NCBI RefSeq assembly: GCF_021025955.1
Contig: NZ_JAJNCL010000002.1
Span: 111,616-175,615, forward strand
Direction of reading: 5' to 3'
DNA length: 64,000 bases
Source: Rhodococcus qingshengii
GTDB taxonomy: Bacteria > Actinomycetota > Actinomycetes > Mycobacteriales > Mycobacteriaceae
The position numbers and the translations under genes are program-made. Each line of letters opens with the position of its first letter. Position 1 is the first letter of the stretch. This document shows, in pieces, positions 33,454-43,384 of the stretch. The notes under the pieces are model-generated. The model did not search any database. It saw only the letters and a list, made by a program, of their open reading frames with translations, and was not told the DNA's origin.

Positions 33454-33609
33454 CCTCCCAGTTTGTCGCGTTCAGCACCGTGACAGTGCCCTTCTACCGG
33501 AATCATGTTGCTACTCGTGCCAACCTGGCAATCGATCCCGGTACGGCGCTCATTCATAGCTCCCTACTGCTAGTCAGCAAGGTGAATCGTCCGAATCGTT
33601 TCACCGTCA

Positions 33610-34620
33610 CTAGAATTCGAACACCAAGCGCGCAGTGACACGGCCAGCAAGAATGTCGTCGAAGCATTCGTTAACATCGTCGAGTTTGCGCGAAACTGCA
33701 GATACGGTGGTTTTTCCGGCGGCATGAAGCTCGAACACCTCGCGCAGATCCTCACGTGTGCCGACTATCGATCCCAGAACGGAGATACCCCCGACTACGG
33801 TGTCGAAGATCGGGATCGGAAACACACCATGCGCAGGCATCGAGACACAGACCAGTCGGCCCCCGCGCCGAAGTGAGCGGAACGCTTGGTCGAAGACGCT
33901 CGGAACGACCGCCAACACGATCGCGACATCCGCACCGCCAAGCTTCTGGATCGCTTCGACAGGGTCTTCGGTCAGTGAGTTGACAGTGTGGTCCGCCCCC
34001 AATGTCGCGGCGAGCTCGAGCTTGTCGTCCTCGATGTCGATCGCGGTGACAAAACCTCCGGCGATCCTGGCGTATTGAACTGCCATATGCCCCAACCCGC
34101 CGACACCGAAGATCGCGACACGTTGCGTCGGCCTCACCCCACCGACCTTGACCGCCTTGTACGTGGTCACACCCGCGCAGGTGAGCGGGGCAGCATCGAA
34201 CGACGAGATCGAATCGGGAACACGAACCACGTACTGTGCTTGTGCCACAGCATATTCGGCGTAAGCCCCGTCGATGGAGTATCCGCTGTTCTGCTGCTTC
34301 TCGCACAGTGTCTCCCATCCGGAGACACAGTGGTCGCACTCACCGCACGCGGAACCGAGCCATGCGATCGCGACACGTTGACCGACACGATCGTGGGAAA
34401 CATTCACTCCTGCCGCTTCGATCACTCCGATACCTTCGTGACCGGGCACGAATGGGACAGTGGGTTTGGCGGGCCAGTCGCCCTTCGCCGCGTGGATATC
34501 GGTGTGGCACAGTCCGCAGGCTTGGATCTTGATCAGAACTTGGTCCGGTCCAGGCGTTGGGATCGCAATATCCTGGACGACCAGGGGTGCTCCGAACTCT
34601 GTCACTACTGCTGCTTTCAT
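33610..34620 (-). CDS. Zinc-dependent alcohol dehydrogenase (AdhP type)
   Basis: This 336-residue medium-chain dehydrogenase oxidises alcohols or reduces aldehydes with NAD(P). Visible features: catalytic zinc ligands in CGLCHTD (residues 36-42) and GHEGIG; structural zinc cysteines in CGECDHCVSGWETLC; the Rossmann motif GVGGLGHMAVQYA near 173; and an acidic ending to the second strand (AIDIEDDK), which favours NAD over NADP. The protein ends ARLVFEF, typical of AdhP/AdhA proteins. Start is ATG 34620, with gaggat about eight bases upstream; an ATG three codons earlier is possible. It stands alone between an IS6 relic and a gene-poor stretch. Substrate is unknown. Confidence 0.92.
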   Translation of the reverse strand: MKAAVVTEFGAPLVVQDIAIPTPGPDQVLIKIQACGLCHTDIHAAKGDWPAKPTVPFVPGHEGIGVIEAAGVNVSHDRVGQRVAIAWLGSACGECDHCVSGWETLCEKQQNSGYSIDGAYAEYAVAQAQYVVRVPDSISSFDAAPLTCAGVTTYKAVKVGGVRPTQRVAIFGVGGLGHMAVQYARIAGGFVTAIDIEDDKLELAATLGADHTVNSLTEDPVEAIQKLGGADVAIVLAVVPSVFDQAFRSLRRGGRLVCVSMPAHGVFPIPIFDTVVGGISVLGSIVGTREDLREVFELHAAGKTTVSAVSRKLDDVNECFDDILAGRVTARLVFEF

Positions 34621-35440
34621 CGCGATCATCCTCAGATTGGGGTGGACTCGAAAAGCCGACAGCCGATCTCGGCGCCGCATCTACTGATGCTCCCGCGACC
34701 AAGCACAGCTCAAGTAGGGTCAGAGGTCACCCCGGCAGGTCGAAGGACCCCGAATGCTAAACACCCCGAAAGGTTCGGGCCCCTGATTTCCTGCACTCAT
34801 GGCCGCCCATTCACCGATGATTCCCATTTCCGCTCCGCCTATCATCGAATCTCTCACTGGAATCACCGCAGGAGAGCACTGGCATCACCGTAAGAGCGGT
34901 GAGGTCCGCTACCGCTTCGGCGGTGCGGCCATGCATGTTGCCACTGGTGTGGCGGTGCCGTCACCGGTGTTTCGCCGGGCCGCAGTGCAATTCCGGGCCT
35001 ATGTGTCCATGGCGGTCTTTCGGCCCTACTCGGCTCGGGCAGCAACCGAGCAGACTGAAAGAACACGGCGGTCACGCGATGAACGACAGAACGGCGATGA
35101 GGAATCCCGGATGGGCATCTTTCACACCCCCGTTGGCGTGCGAGCGTCCTTGCCATGCAACACAATCCGTTTACCCACGCACTGGCCCACCTTACGAAAG
35201 CGTTCACCGGTGTCTACGATCGCGATATCGCTGGGTTGCGGTGAGAGCCGTCGCGGAGCGGAAGCGCGACAGTCCATTTGGTGCCGTTCCGAAAAACATT
35301 GAGCCACAATTTTTTCGGTCACCGTTGGCGGGGCAGAGAATCTGTGTTCACATCCTCGGGCGCGAGAGCGAGGGAAGGTTCACACAGGACAGTGGCCCAC
35401 AGTTGCCGCTGGTGAATCACGTCCGAGGAAGGGGACCGAG
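34621..35440. other. Gene-poor stretch with no recognisable gene
   Basis: About 820 bp between the alcohol dehydrogenase and the VOC gene. Open frames exist on both strands (for example 34799-35302 plus), but their products are Arg/Ser/Pro-rich and resemble no family I know. A short frame at 35155 plus begins MQHNPFTHALAHLTKAF and stops after 29 residues; it could be the stump of a lost gene. The region may be decayed coding DNA. Confidence 0.5.
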
Positions 35441-35842
35441 ATGAAGGTGTCGTCGTCGATGATGCATGTACGCGACTTGGATCGTTCTGTGCAGTTCTAT
35501 CGTGATGTGTTCTCCTGCACTACGGGCCTGCGCACGCCGGACTCGGCGTTGCTCCTGACCCCTGACGGATTTCAGATCTACATGCACGCGAAGTCTGCAT
35601 TTCGTCCCGTCGATGCCGGCGTCACCGGAGTCCTCTACATCATGTGGTCCACCGACACCGAAGACGAGTTCACACAGATAGCGGAACGAATGCGCGTGCA
35701 CGACCCGTCGGCATCGGTCTCGACGTCCGACGGACTGACGCTCCTCGACGGACGCGACCCGGACGGAATCAGAATCGTCATCGCGTATCCGAGCCCGACG
35801 CAGTTCCCACGCGAGGTGATCGCTGCCCGCTTCCGCGGGTAA
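35441..35842 (+). CDS. VOC-family (glyoxalase/bleomycin-resistance fold) protein
   Basis: 133 residues with a good gaggaagg site before ATG 35441. The beta-alpha-beta-beta-beta fold starts at MHVRDLDRSVQFYRDVF, the standard first strand and helix of the vicinal oxygen chelate superfamily; the second half gives GVLYIMWSTDTEDEFTQIAER and ends with the strand DPDGIRIVIAYP. Potential metal ligands are the first-strand His and a late residue near DPDG. Members include dioxygenases, lyases and resistance proteins, and sequence alone does not choose between them. No operon partner is apparent. Confidence 0.8.
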   Translation: MKVSSSMMHVRDLDRSVQFYRDVFSCTTGLRTPDSALLLTPDGFQIYMHAKSAFRPVDAGVTGVLYIMWSTDTEDEFTQIAERMRVHDPSASVSTSDGLTLLDGRDPDGIRIVIAYPSPTQFPREVIAARFRG

Positions 35843-36020
35843 CCACCGTCGCATGATTCGCAACCGGAAAGCCGTCGACACCGCCGCTGGCCGGTCACTT
35901 GCCATAGATGGTGGCAGTCCAGCGACAAGTCTGCAGGGCACTCTCTCTGACGGCGCCCTGCCTGCTATGTCGTCTCGTCGACACTTTCGAGGGCCGCGCC
36001 AGCTGAGCAGCGGGCTCGAT

Positions 36021-36656
36021 CTAGCGTGGCATCGCTTCGGCGTTCGCGCGGAGTGTGTGCAACATTTTCCTGCTCATCACGAAACCTACCGGTTCGATGA
36101 TCGAGCATCCGAAAGCAAGGCGGCTGGTCAATGACTGTCCATGTGAGTATCTCCCCCGCTCGATCAGTCGTGTTCTGTCCGAGGTTATGGGACGTAGATG
36201 GAACGACCACAGAGCATGGTCGGCTATGTCTGGGCCTTCGCCGAGAAGAACCATTGTCGTGCCGCGCTTGATCATCGTCACGGTCAGAGGGGGTGATTTC
36301 GGGTGCAGAACTACCTTGTCACCCACTTCGAGGAGTTGGAAGTCGGGATTGATACCTGCCGCACTCGTGATGTTACATCCCACCATGTTCTCCAGTCCGC
36401 GATAGCTGTAGAAACCCGCACATTGTTGGCCTATTTGAATCATCCACGGCCACAACTGATCTGCCGCGGAATCGACAGTGATCGCGTGTGTGTACGACCA
36501 TGCCGCGTTCGGGACGAACTCATCGCCGGGAAGCGTCTCTGCGATCTCCGATGCCGTCGCACCCCAGCCAGTTCTCCACCGACGCAACGGCCTCGATGCA
36601 AGTATGTGAAAAGCAATGAGACCAGCACCGCCGATCGATTCCACAGCCTCGTTCAT
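36021..36656 (-). CDS. SRPBCC-family protein (polyketide cyclase/START-like fold)
   Basis: 211 residues. After a short hydrophobic N-terminus comes WGATASEIAETLPGDEFVPNA, then the SRPBCC opening AITVDSAADQLWPWMIQIGQ, GFYSYRGLENMVGC, and VLHPKSPPLTVTMIKRG, ending with a RTRLIERGRYS strand and a C-terminal helix. This is a common actinobacterial family of single-domain hydrophobic-ligand-binding proteins often annotated as hypothetical. Its start ATG 36656 overlaps the stop of a short upstream frame (ATGA at 36653-36656), so it may be translated by coupling. Ligand and function are unknown. Confidence 0.78.
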   Translation of the reverse strand: MNEAVESIGGAGLIAFHILASRPLRRWRTGWGATASEIAETLPGDEFVPNAAWSYTHAITVDSAADQLWPWMIQIGQQCAGFYSYRGLENMVGCNITSAAGINPDFQLLEVGDKVVLHPKSPPLTVTMIKRGTTMVLLGEGPDIADHALWSFHLRPITSDRTRLIERGRYSHGQSLTSRLAFGCSIIEPVGFVMSRKMLHTLRANAEAMPR

Positions 36657-36967
36657 TCCGCGCCCACATCCTCGTGCTGCCCAGCCGAGACGCGACTGGT
36701 TTCGCTACAGGCCCCTCGGGCACTGAACTCGCCTGTGCACCCCGCTGTCGTCGACGCGACTTTCGGCCGCGCCTCTGCATAGGTGGTAGTCGGATCCGCG
36801 ACTGCACCGATTGCCGCGAAAGCGGCACTCGACCAGACCAGCGGGTGGAGCGCTTCTGGGTCGGCGGCGAATACAGTAGTCACAACGATTGGCAGCACAT
36901 GTGCAGGACTGTGGTCGATGGTCGTCACGGAAGCCTCAATTGTTTTGTCTTCGAATCGGTTCGACAC
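36653..36967 (-). CDS. Small hypothetical protein upstream of the SRPBCC gene
   Basis: 104 residues. The first half contains a moderately hydrophobic stretch (HVLPIVVTTVF and LVWSSAAFAAIGAV); the second half is Ala/Ser/Thr-rich with no recognisable motif. Its stop overlaps the start of the SRPBCC gene by four bases, which supports a real two-gene unit. The tail looks less protein-like, and a frameshifted N-terminal extension of the SRPBCC protein is an alternative. I do not recognise the family. Confidence 0.35.
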   Translation of the reverse strand: MSNRFEDKTIEASVTTIDHSPAHVLPIVVTTVFAADPEALHPLVWSSAAFAAIGAVADPTTTYAEARPKVASTTAGCTGEFSARGACSETSRVSAGQHEDVGAE

Positions 36968-36983
36968 CCGTTTTAGGTGCGGC

Positions 36984-37823
36984 CTACGCGTCTCGACGTC
37001 TGAGCATGTAACCGGCGAAGCCGATCAAGAGTACTGTCCAGATCACCGCGACGCCGAAACCTTGCCATGGCGAGAGCAGATCCCCCGGGGCTTGCTTCGG
37101 TGAGGCGATCAAGCTCCCGGCCTGAGAGGGTAAATAGGCGTGGATGTGCTGCCCGATACTGCCGGGCAGCAGCTGAGCCAGGGGCGCCAAAACGAGAACG
37201 AAACCGATGATGCCGGTGACGGCTCCCGCAGTGTGGCGGACGAGTGCACCGATCGCGATCGCCATCACTCCCAGCACCGAAAGGTACAGACCCGCACCGA
37301 CTACGGCTCGCAGGACACCCGGATCACCCAACGACACCGATACGCGCGACCCCATCACCGCCGATCCGACAAAGAACGCCGGAAAGGCCGCGAGCTCGCC
37401 GACCACGAAGACCACAACCATGAACAGTCCGGACTTGGCGGCCAATACAGGTATCCGCGCAGGAACCGCCAGCAGGCTCGCTCTGATCGTTCCGCTGGCA
37501 TACTCGCTGGTCATGACCAGAACGCCGAGAACACACACCGCCAGCTGTCCGAGCTGAAAACCGGCGCCGAGAATCTGGCGAGTAGGGTCGGCCACAATCT
37601 GCATTTGGGCAAGCGGATCGACTCTGTCCCAGTACGACACGGTAAACCACGTGAACAGCGCAGTGAAACCGACAGTGACGACAACCAGCAGCGACAGGGA
37701 CCAGATCGCCGACCGGAGCGATACGAGTTTGGTCCACTCCGATTTCAGCAATCCCACAAAATTCAGGCCGCTGAGGTGCTGCGCAGGCGCAGCGGGTTCG
37801 TCATGAAACGCGGAGATACTCAT
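36984..37823 (-). CDS. ABC-2 type transporter permease
   Basis: 279 residues with six predicted membrane helices: about 40-60, 95-115, 125-150, 170-200, 208-225 and 250-270. The N-terminal LLKSEWTKLVSLRSAIW is the cytoplasmic helix typical of actinobacterial ABC-2 export permeases, and it ends LLIGFAGYMLRRRDA. Its GTG/ATG start region overlaps the stop of the ATPase gene by four bases (37820-37823), so the two are coupled. Together they form an export pump of the bacitracin/lantibiotic-immunity or daunorubicin type. The substrate is unknown, and no two-component system is adjacent. Confidence 0.88.
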   Translation of the reverse strand: MSISAFHDEPAAPAQHLSGLNFVGLLKSEWTKLVSLRSAIWSLSLLVVVTVGFTALFTWFTVSYWDRVDPLAQMQIVADPTRQILGAGFQLGQLAVCVLGVLVMTSEYASGTIRASLLAVPARIPVLAAKSGLFMVVVFVVGELAAFPAFFVGSAVMGSRVSVSLGDPGVLRAVVGAGLYLSVLGVMAIAIGALVRHTAGAVTGIIGFVLVLAPLAQLLPGSIGQHIHAYLPSQAGSLIASPKQAPGDLLSPWQGFGVAVIWTVLLIGFAGYMLRRRDA

Positions 37824-38767
37824 CTCGCGGCGCTTCCTGTGGCGAGAGGCACCAGCGACCGCTCGTTGGGCGTCATTGCAGGGTGGGTGAGGTTCATGAA
37901 CGCTTCCTCCAACGTAGCCACTTCCGGTGTCAGCTCGTAGATCGCGATGTGATGCTGATTGGCGAGTTCGCCGACACGCTGAGCGGAAATATCACGCACG
38001 GTGAGTGCGCCGTCATCACGCGCGCCGGTATGCCCCCCGGCCGAGGCGATATGTTCGGCGAGTGCCGGCGAATCGGATGACCTCACCAGCACGGAGGTGT
38101 GGCGGCTTCGAGCGACCAATTCCTTGGTGGTGCACTGTGCTATCAGTTTTCCGTGATCGATCACGACGAGGTTGTCAGCGGTTTGCGCCATTTCGCCCAT
38201 GAGATGGCTGGAGACGAACACAGTTCTTCCCTCGCTTGCGAGGTGCCTCATCATGGAGCGCATCCAGAAGATGCCGTCTGGATCCAATCCGTTGATCGGT
38301 TCATCCATGATGAAGGTCGTCGGATCCCCCAAGAGTGCTGCTGCGATTCCCAAACGCTTGCGCATACCGAGCGAAAAGGAACCCGCACGTTCTCCCTTGA
38401 CGTCACGGAGGCCGACGAGATCGAGGACCTCATCGATACGGTGCCTCGAAATGGACTGTGTTTGAGCGAGATAGAGCAGATGATTGTACGCCGATCGACC
38501 TGGGTGAACAGCCTCGGAATCCAGGAGTGCGCCAACTTCACGTAAGGGCTGACGGAGCTGGGTATAGTTCACGCCGTTGATGTGGGCATGTCCATGACTT
38601 GGGTGGTCGAGCCCGACGATCAATCGCATCGTGGTGGACTTGCCCGACCCGTTCGGCCCGAGAAACCCTGTCACTGAACCAGATTCGACGTCGAAAGACA
38701 GGTTGTCGATCACAAGCTTCTCGCCGTAACTCTTGCTGAGCTCTCGAACTTCGATCGTGTGGCTCAT
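37820..38767 (-). CDS. ABC transporter ATP-binding protein (export type)
   Basis: 315 residues starting at ATG 38767. Walker A is GPNGSGKST (around 37-45), the Q-loop region is unusually VGALLDSEAVHPGRSAYNHL (the form seen in bacitracin-type exporters), the signature is FSLGMRKRLGIA, Walker B is TFIMDEPINGLDP, and the switch His is in VSSHLMGEM. The C-terminal 80 residues form the DUF4162-like accessory region common in ABC-2 exporters. It is translated just before its permease. A gap of about 240 bp to the next gene upstream carries the promoter. Confidence 0.93.
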   Translation of the reverse strand: MSHTIEVRELSKSYGEKLVIDNLSFDVESGSVTGFLGPNGSGKSTTMRLIVGLDHPSHGHAHINGVNYTQLRQPLREVGALLDSEAVHPGRSAYNHLLYLAQTQSISRHRIDEVLDLVGLRDVKGERAGSFSLGMRKRLGIAAALLGDPTTFIMDEPINGLDPDGIFWMRSMMRHLASEGRTVFVSSHLMGEMAQTADNLVVIDHGKLIAQCTTKELVARSRHTSVLVRSSDSPALAEHIASAGGHTGARDDGALTVRDISAQRVGELANQHHIAIYELTPEVATLEEAFMNLTHPAMTPNERSLVPLATGSAAR

Positions 38768-39009
38768 CGTGACCTACCAGAATTCGGTTGCGCAGACGCT
38801 GTCGGAGCGGCGCAGATCGCTCCGGGCCATGTATCGATCACACAGGCCACGGCCTCGCGTTCCCCATCTCCGGCACTCACGTGAAATTGCGGACTGCGAT
38901 CGCGCATCCCCTCGGCTCCCGCAGTTGCTGCAAGCCTACGCATATGGGTTCCTTCGTCGGCGGAATGAACTGAGGAAGCGGACAGGGTCTGTGGTAATCG
39001 GCAACACTG

Positions 39010-39318
39010 TCAGGAGACCGGTATCTCTTCGGTCTCGCGATGAACCTCGATTCGACAGTCCTTCACCACAGCGGCGACGGCAGCAACTGCGACCAGAACA
39101 GGTGCCGCTATGGCTACCACGACGCCAACCGTGACCGGAATCTCGAAAATGGTGTGGTCATGGTCGTTTTTCACCACAATTCGTCGGACGTTGCCATCAT
39201 GTAGCAGCTTTTTCACCGCATCAGTTACCTCAGCTCCCTGAACCTGGAAACTGTTCGTAGGAGGAGCGGCGCCCATGGATCCGTTTACTGAATTTCCCTG
39301 TTCCTGCATAGTCGACAT
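39010..39318 (-). CDS. DUF4342 domain protein
   Basis: 102 residues from ATG 39318. The body EVTDAVKKLLHDGNVRRIVVKND, followed by IFEIPVTVGVVVAIAAPVLVAVAAVAAVV and CRIEVHRE, matches the small DUF4342 family: a short soluble helix/strand part and a central hydrophobic hairpin. Function is unknown. An in-frame extension upstream to 39507 is Arg/Pro-rich and does not look coding, so I chose the internal start. An ATG three codons later is also possible. Confidence 0.75.
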   Translation of the reverse strand: MSTMQEQGNSVNGSMGAAPPTNSFQVQGAEVTDAVKKLLHDGNVRRIVVKNDHDHTIFEIPVTVGVVVAIAAPVLVAVAAVAAVVKDCRIEVHRETEEIPVS

Positions 39319-39711
39319 TCCGTTCTGTACCAACGCACGATGTGGACGCGGTGCGATATCGGGGCGCCGGGTAGCCGATCGACTACCCGTCATCAGTGTC
39401 GGGGACGGCCGATCCAGTGCGTAGAGTCTTTGTACCTGCGGGGCAGTTCTTTTACGGATGCGGATGTCGAGCCCCCCCCACACAGCACTCGTGAACTCTG
39501 GGCTCACGAACTGATGATGACCTTCGCCCAGACCGTGGGCACCTACTCGCAGTGGCAGGGTCTTTCGGCAGTCCGCACCACTCGGCCCCGCTGGTCGTCG
39601 TGGTGACCAGTGACCCTATGACCGGGTCACTGAACCGGCGATCATCACAGGATGGACAGAGCGCGAGCGGGAACTGAACGCGCCGATGCGTCGGTGTCTG
39701 GGCCGGCCACG
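39319..39711. promoter_or_regulatory. Divergent intergenic region without a recognisable gene
   Basis: About 390 bp between the DUF4342 gene (minus) and the second alcohol dehydrogenase (plus). It must contain both promoters. I see no strong palindrome; a few GGGAC/GGGTC-like half sites occur, but no convincing two-sided DosR-type box. Confidence 0.4.
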
Positions 39712-40710
39712 ATGTTGGGTTGGCGCGTCCTTGAACCCACGTCGATCCATGCGCACCCTATGACGTTCGGACGCATTCCGCGGCCCACAATTCTGCCTGA
39801 CGAGCTTCTCGTCAGAGTCGTCGCGTGTGGGGTTTGCCGGACCGATCTTCATGTCAGCGAAGGGGATCCCCCCATCCACAAATCCGGTGTGGTCCCCGGT
39901 CACGAGGTCGTCGGGTTGGTCGAGGAAGTGGGAGCTTCCATATCCGGGCTCGCATTCGGTGATCGAGTCGGGGTGCCATGGCTGCACTCCACATGTGGCA
40001 GCTGCCGGTTCTGTCTGCGCGGGGCCGAAAATCTGTGCCCGAATTCCACGTACACGGGCTGGGACGTCGACGGCGGATACGCCGAATACATTTCCGTTGC
40101 TGCAACATTCGCGCTTGCGTTGCCTTCGGGCTACAGCGACGTCGAGTTGGCACCGGTGTTGGGTGCTGGCATCATCGGCTTCCGCGCTCTCGAACGCACC
40201 GATCTGCCCGAAGGTGGGCGTCTGGGGATCTACGGTTTCGGAGGTAGCGGGCATCTGGCGGCGCAGATCGCGATGGCACGAGGACGCGAAGTGCACATGA
40301 TGACGCGCAGTCTGTCGGCGCGCACACTCGCACTCGAGTTGGGCGTGGCCTCCGTTCAAGGCTCGCACGATCGACCGCCCGTGTCGCTCGATACGTCGAT
40401 TCTGTTCGCCCCTGTCGGCGACCTGGTTCCTGTTGCGCTCGAGTCCTTGGACCGAGGGGGTGTTCGGTCGATCGCCGGTATTCACCTGTCGAACATCCCG
40501 CCGATGAACTATCGGCGGCACCTCTTTTACGAACGCCAAGTGCGCTCAGTGACAGCCAACACCCGCATCGATGCCCTCCAGTTCCTTGATTTTGCGGGCC
40601 ACCATCATCTGGATGTCAGGGTGCAGAGGTATCCGCTCGCCGACGCGGATCGTGCGCTCATAGACCTGGCTGACGATCGTGTCACCGGTGCTGCGGTGCT
40701 GGTGTACTGA
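39712..40710 (+). CDS. Zinc-binding alcohol dehydrogenase family protein
   Basis: 332 residues from ATG 39712, where similarity to the family begins (MLGWRVLEP); an in-frame ATG 60 bp earlier adds 20 atypical residues. Catalytic zinc motif [22 protein letters not shown], structural cysteines [15 protein letters not shown], substrate-side GGYAEYISV, and Rossmann motif [13 protein letters not shown]. After the Rossmann motif the second strand reads EVHMMTRS, lacking the Asp that usually selects NAD, so NADPH use is plausible. The stop shares one base with the start of the P-type ATPase gene, so the two are cotranscribed. Redox partner and substrate are unknown. Confidence 0.88.
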   Translation: MLGWRVLEPTSIHAHPMTFGRIPRPTILPDELLVRVVACGVCRTDLHVSEGDPPIHKSGVVPGHEVVGLVEEVGASISGLAFGDRVGVPWLHSTCGSCRFCLRGAENLCPNSTYTGWDVDGGYAEYISVAATFALALPSGYSDVELAPVLGAGIIGFRALERTDLPEGGRLGIYGFGGSGHLAAQIAMARGREVHMMTRSLSARTLALELGVASVQGSHDRPPVSLDTSILFAPVGDLVPVALESLDRGGVRSIAGIHLSNIPPMNYRRHLFYERQVRSVTANTRIDALQFLDFAGHHHLDVRVQRYPLADADRALIDLADDRVTGAAVLVY

Positions 40711-43373
40711 TGAGCCGGTCCGCGTTACCTGTTACCTCGGCCGATCCGTCGAAGGCGCCCGACGAATACGGTGCGGCTGAGGCGTCCATCGCCGGTTTCG
40801 CGGAAGTACTCGCGTTGTTGGATACCACCTCGGCTGGATTGACTAGCGCAGAAGCATCACGGCGGCTCGCCGGGTACGGCCCCAATGCCGTCCGCTCACA
40901 CCGCGTCAGTGCCGCAGCGGTCCTGGCCCGTCAACTGAAAAGCGCAATCCTTGCGCTCCTCGCTGTCACTGCGGTCATCTCGTTCTTCTTGGGCGACCGA
41001 AACGATGCCGTCATCATCGGCATCATCTTGACGGCGAGCATCGGGCTCGGATTCACCAACGAATACCGGGCGGAGCGGGCGAGTGCAGCGCTCCATTCGC
41101 AGGTACGGCACACGGCGGTGACACTACGAGACGGATTCGCGACGGAGGTCGACGTCGCCGATCTGGTACCCGGCGACGTCCTTCGTCTCACCTTGGGGTC
41201 GGTGGTTCCCGCGGACCTGCGGCTGATTGCTGTCAACGGACTCGAGTGCGACGAGAGCATGCTCAGCGGGGAGTCGCTTCCAGCACCGAAATCGTTGTCT
41301 CCGTTGCCTCCGGGAAGCGCACAGGCCGACCTCGTCAACTGCGCATTCATGGGTACCGTGGTTCGGGCCGGCACCGCGGACGGTGTCGTCATTGCAACGG
41401 GGAATCATGCGGAGTTCGGTCGAATCGCTGCCGCGCTCGGACAGAAACACCCGGAGACGGACTTTCAGATCGGCCTGCGGAAATTCTCGATGCTGTTGTT
41501 GAAGGTGGCGCTCGCTTTGGTGTCGATGATTTTGATCATCAACCTGGTTCTCGAGCGACCCGTGATCGAGTCACTACTCTTTGCGCTGGCAATCGCGGTC
41601 GGTATCACCCCGCAACTGCTTCCCGCAGTGGTCAGTTCGAGCTTGGCCTCGGGATCCCGCCAACTCGCCAAACACAAGGTCTTGGTCAAAAGGCTTGTCT
41701 GCATTGAAGATCTAGGTGATCTGGATGTCTTGGTGACCGACAAAACCGGCACGCTCACCAACGGTCAGATCACCTTCACACATGCACTCACCCCCGACGG
41801 CCTCGCCGACGACCGAGTCCTGCGGTACGGACTACTCTCCACCGAGTCTCGCCCCGAGCACGCGGCTCAGATCGGACCTGGCGCGAACCCTATGGACGCG
41901 GCCTTGTGGCAAGCGTCCGACTCGGAACGTGGCCTCGTGGCAGGGTTCACCACCCTCGGCATTCGTCCCTTCGATCACGAGCGGAGGATGACATCAGCGC
42001 TGGTGCGCGGCCCGGCGGCGTCCAGTCCGGAAGTGGTGGTGAAGGGGGCCCCGGAAGTTCTTTTGGATCGATGTCTGGATGTGTCGGCTGCGGCGCACAG
42101 GACTCTGACTGCCCTTTTCGCTGACGGCAGTCGCGTGGTCGCGGTCGCCGCCAAATCCGCACCCGGTCTCACCCAGATCACCGCGGAGGACGAAACGGCC
42201 CTGACGCTCGTCGGTTTCCTGGTATTCCTCGACGAACCGAAGGCCGCGGCCGAAGCCTCGCTGAAGGAACTGAACGCACTCGGCATCGCCGTAAAGGTGG
42301 CGACGGGCGACAACGCGCAGGTGGCGGAGAAAGTCTGTCGCGATCTCGGATTAGCCTCCGGTGGAACTCTTCTCGGCGCCGAAATCGACGCGATGGACGA
42401 TCAATCCTTGACCGAAAATGCCCAACTGGCCACAATCTTCGCGCGGGTGTCCCCCGAACAGAAAGCACGGGTCATCCGCCTGTTGCGCCGGCGGGGCCGG
42501 GCGGTGGGATTCCTCGGCGACGGCGTCAACGACGCTCTCGCGTTGCACGCCGCCGACGTCGGAATCTCGGTCGACACGGCGACAGATGTCGCGAAGGACG
42601 CTGCCGATGTTCTGCTGCTCGAAAAGGACCTGGGAGTGTTGGCCACCGGAGTGTCCGAAGGTCGACGGATATTCGCGAACACGATCAAGTACGTCCTCAT
42701 GGGAACCTCGAGCAACTTCGGCAACATGTTCAGCGCTGCAGCAGCGTCGGCGGTTCTTCCGTTCCTCCCGATGCTCCCGAGCCAGATACTCCTGAACAAC
42801 CTGCTCTACGATTCGAGCCAACTCACCATCCCCACCGACCACGTCGACGCCGAACAACTTCAGGCACCATCACACTGGAACATCGCGTTCATCCGCAAGT
42901 TCATGCTGACATTCGGTCCGATCAGTTCACTGTTCGATTTCATGACGTTCGCCGTGATGCTGGGCATCTTTCATGCCGGTCCCGAGTTGTTCCGAACGGG
43001 CTGGTTCGTTGAGTCGTTGGCTACCCAGACGTTGATCATCTTCGCAATCAGGACCCGCCGGACACCGTTCTTCCGAAGCCGACCCAGCGCGGCCCTGGTC
43101 ATCTCGACGTCCGCGGTCATGGTCATCGGCGTTGCGCTCACTGTTTCCCCGTGGGCCGACGATCTCGGATTCACCGCCCTACCGCTGGACTTTTTCGTCG
43201 CTCTGGCTCTCATGGTTGCGGTGTATCTCGTGTTCGTCGAGTTCGCGAAGAAGATGTTCTACAGCGAACCTGTGCATCCGACGTCGCACGAACGTGTGCG
43301 CGGGACCATGCATCGTATCCATCGCCGCGCGTCACGCTTCAGCACGCCCCTGCCACTGCCGAGGGCACAGTAG
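40710..43373 (+). CDS. mgtA: Magnesium-importing P-type ATPase (MgtA/MgtB type, P3B)
   Basis: 887 residues. N-terminal cation-ATPase domain, actuator loop with SGES ([11 protein letters not shown]), transmembrane stretch [25 protein letters not shown] (M4, diagnostic of the MgtA group), phosphorylation site DKTGTLT with Asp near residue 344, nucleotide domain with KGAPE, and hinge [19 protein letters not shown]. The next segment, [15 protein letters not shown] followed by [17 protein letters not shown], is also typical of MgtA. It moves Mg2+ inward across the membrane using ATP. It is coupled to the preceding dehydrogenase. Length and motifs are complete. No Mg-sensing leader is visible because the gene is internal to the transcript. 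Confidence 0.93.
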   Translation: MSRSALPVTSADPSKAPDEYGAAEASIAGFAEVLALLDTTSAGLTSAEASRRLAGYGPNAVRSHRVSAAAVLARQLKSAILALLAVTAVISFFLGDRNDAVIIGIILTASIGLGFTNEYRAERASAALHSQVRHTAVTLRDGFATEVDVADLVPGDVLRLTLGSVVPADLRLIAVNGLECDESMLSGESLPAPKSLSPLPPGSAQADLVNCAFMGTVVRAGTADGVVIATGNHAEFGRIAAALGQKHPETDFQIGLRKFSMLLLKVALALVSMILIINLVLERPVIESLLFALAIAVGITPQLLPAVVSSSLASGSRQLAKHKVLVKRLVCIEDLGDLDVLVTDKTGTLTNGQITFTHALTPDGLADDRVLRYGLLSTESRPEHAAQIGPGANPMDAALWQASDSERGLVAGFTTLGIRPFDHERRMTSALVRGPAASSPEVVVKGAPEVLLDRCLDVSAAAHRTLTALFADGSRVVAVAAKSAPGLTQITAEDETALTLVGFLVFLDEPKAAAEASLKELNALGIAVKVATGDNAQVAEKVCRDLGLASGGTLLGAEIDAMDDQSLTENAQLATIFARVSPEQKARVIRLLRRRGRAVGFLGDGVNDALALHAADVGISVDTATDVAKDAADVLLLEKDLGVLATGVSEGRRIFANTIKYVLMGTSSNFGNMFSAAAASAVLPFLPMLPSQILLNNLLYDSSQLTIPTDHVDAEQLQAPSHWNIAFIRKFMLTFGPISSLFDFMTFAVMLGIFHAGPELFRTGWFVESLATQTLIIFAIRTRRTPFFRSRPSAALVISTSAVMVIGVALTVSPWADDLGFTALPLDFFVALALMVAVYLVFVEFAKKMFYSEPVHPTSHERVRGTMHRIHRRASRFSTPLPLPRAQ

Positions 43374-43384
43374 TGGCCAGATCC

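Noticed and set aside
34690..34800. DosR-like box near the alcohol dehydrogenase (TTCGGGCCCC...)
   Set aside because: Only one half-site resembles the motif; the second half does not match.
34799..35302. Possible 167-codon gene in the gap after the alcohol dehydrogenase
   Set aside because: Arg/Ser-rich product with irregular codon use and no ribosome site; competing frames on the other strand are equally long.
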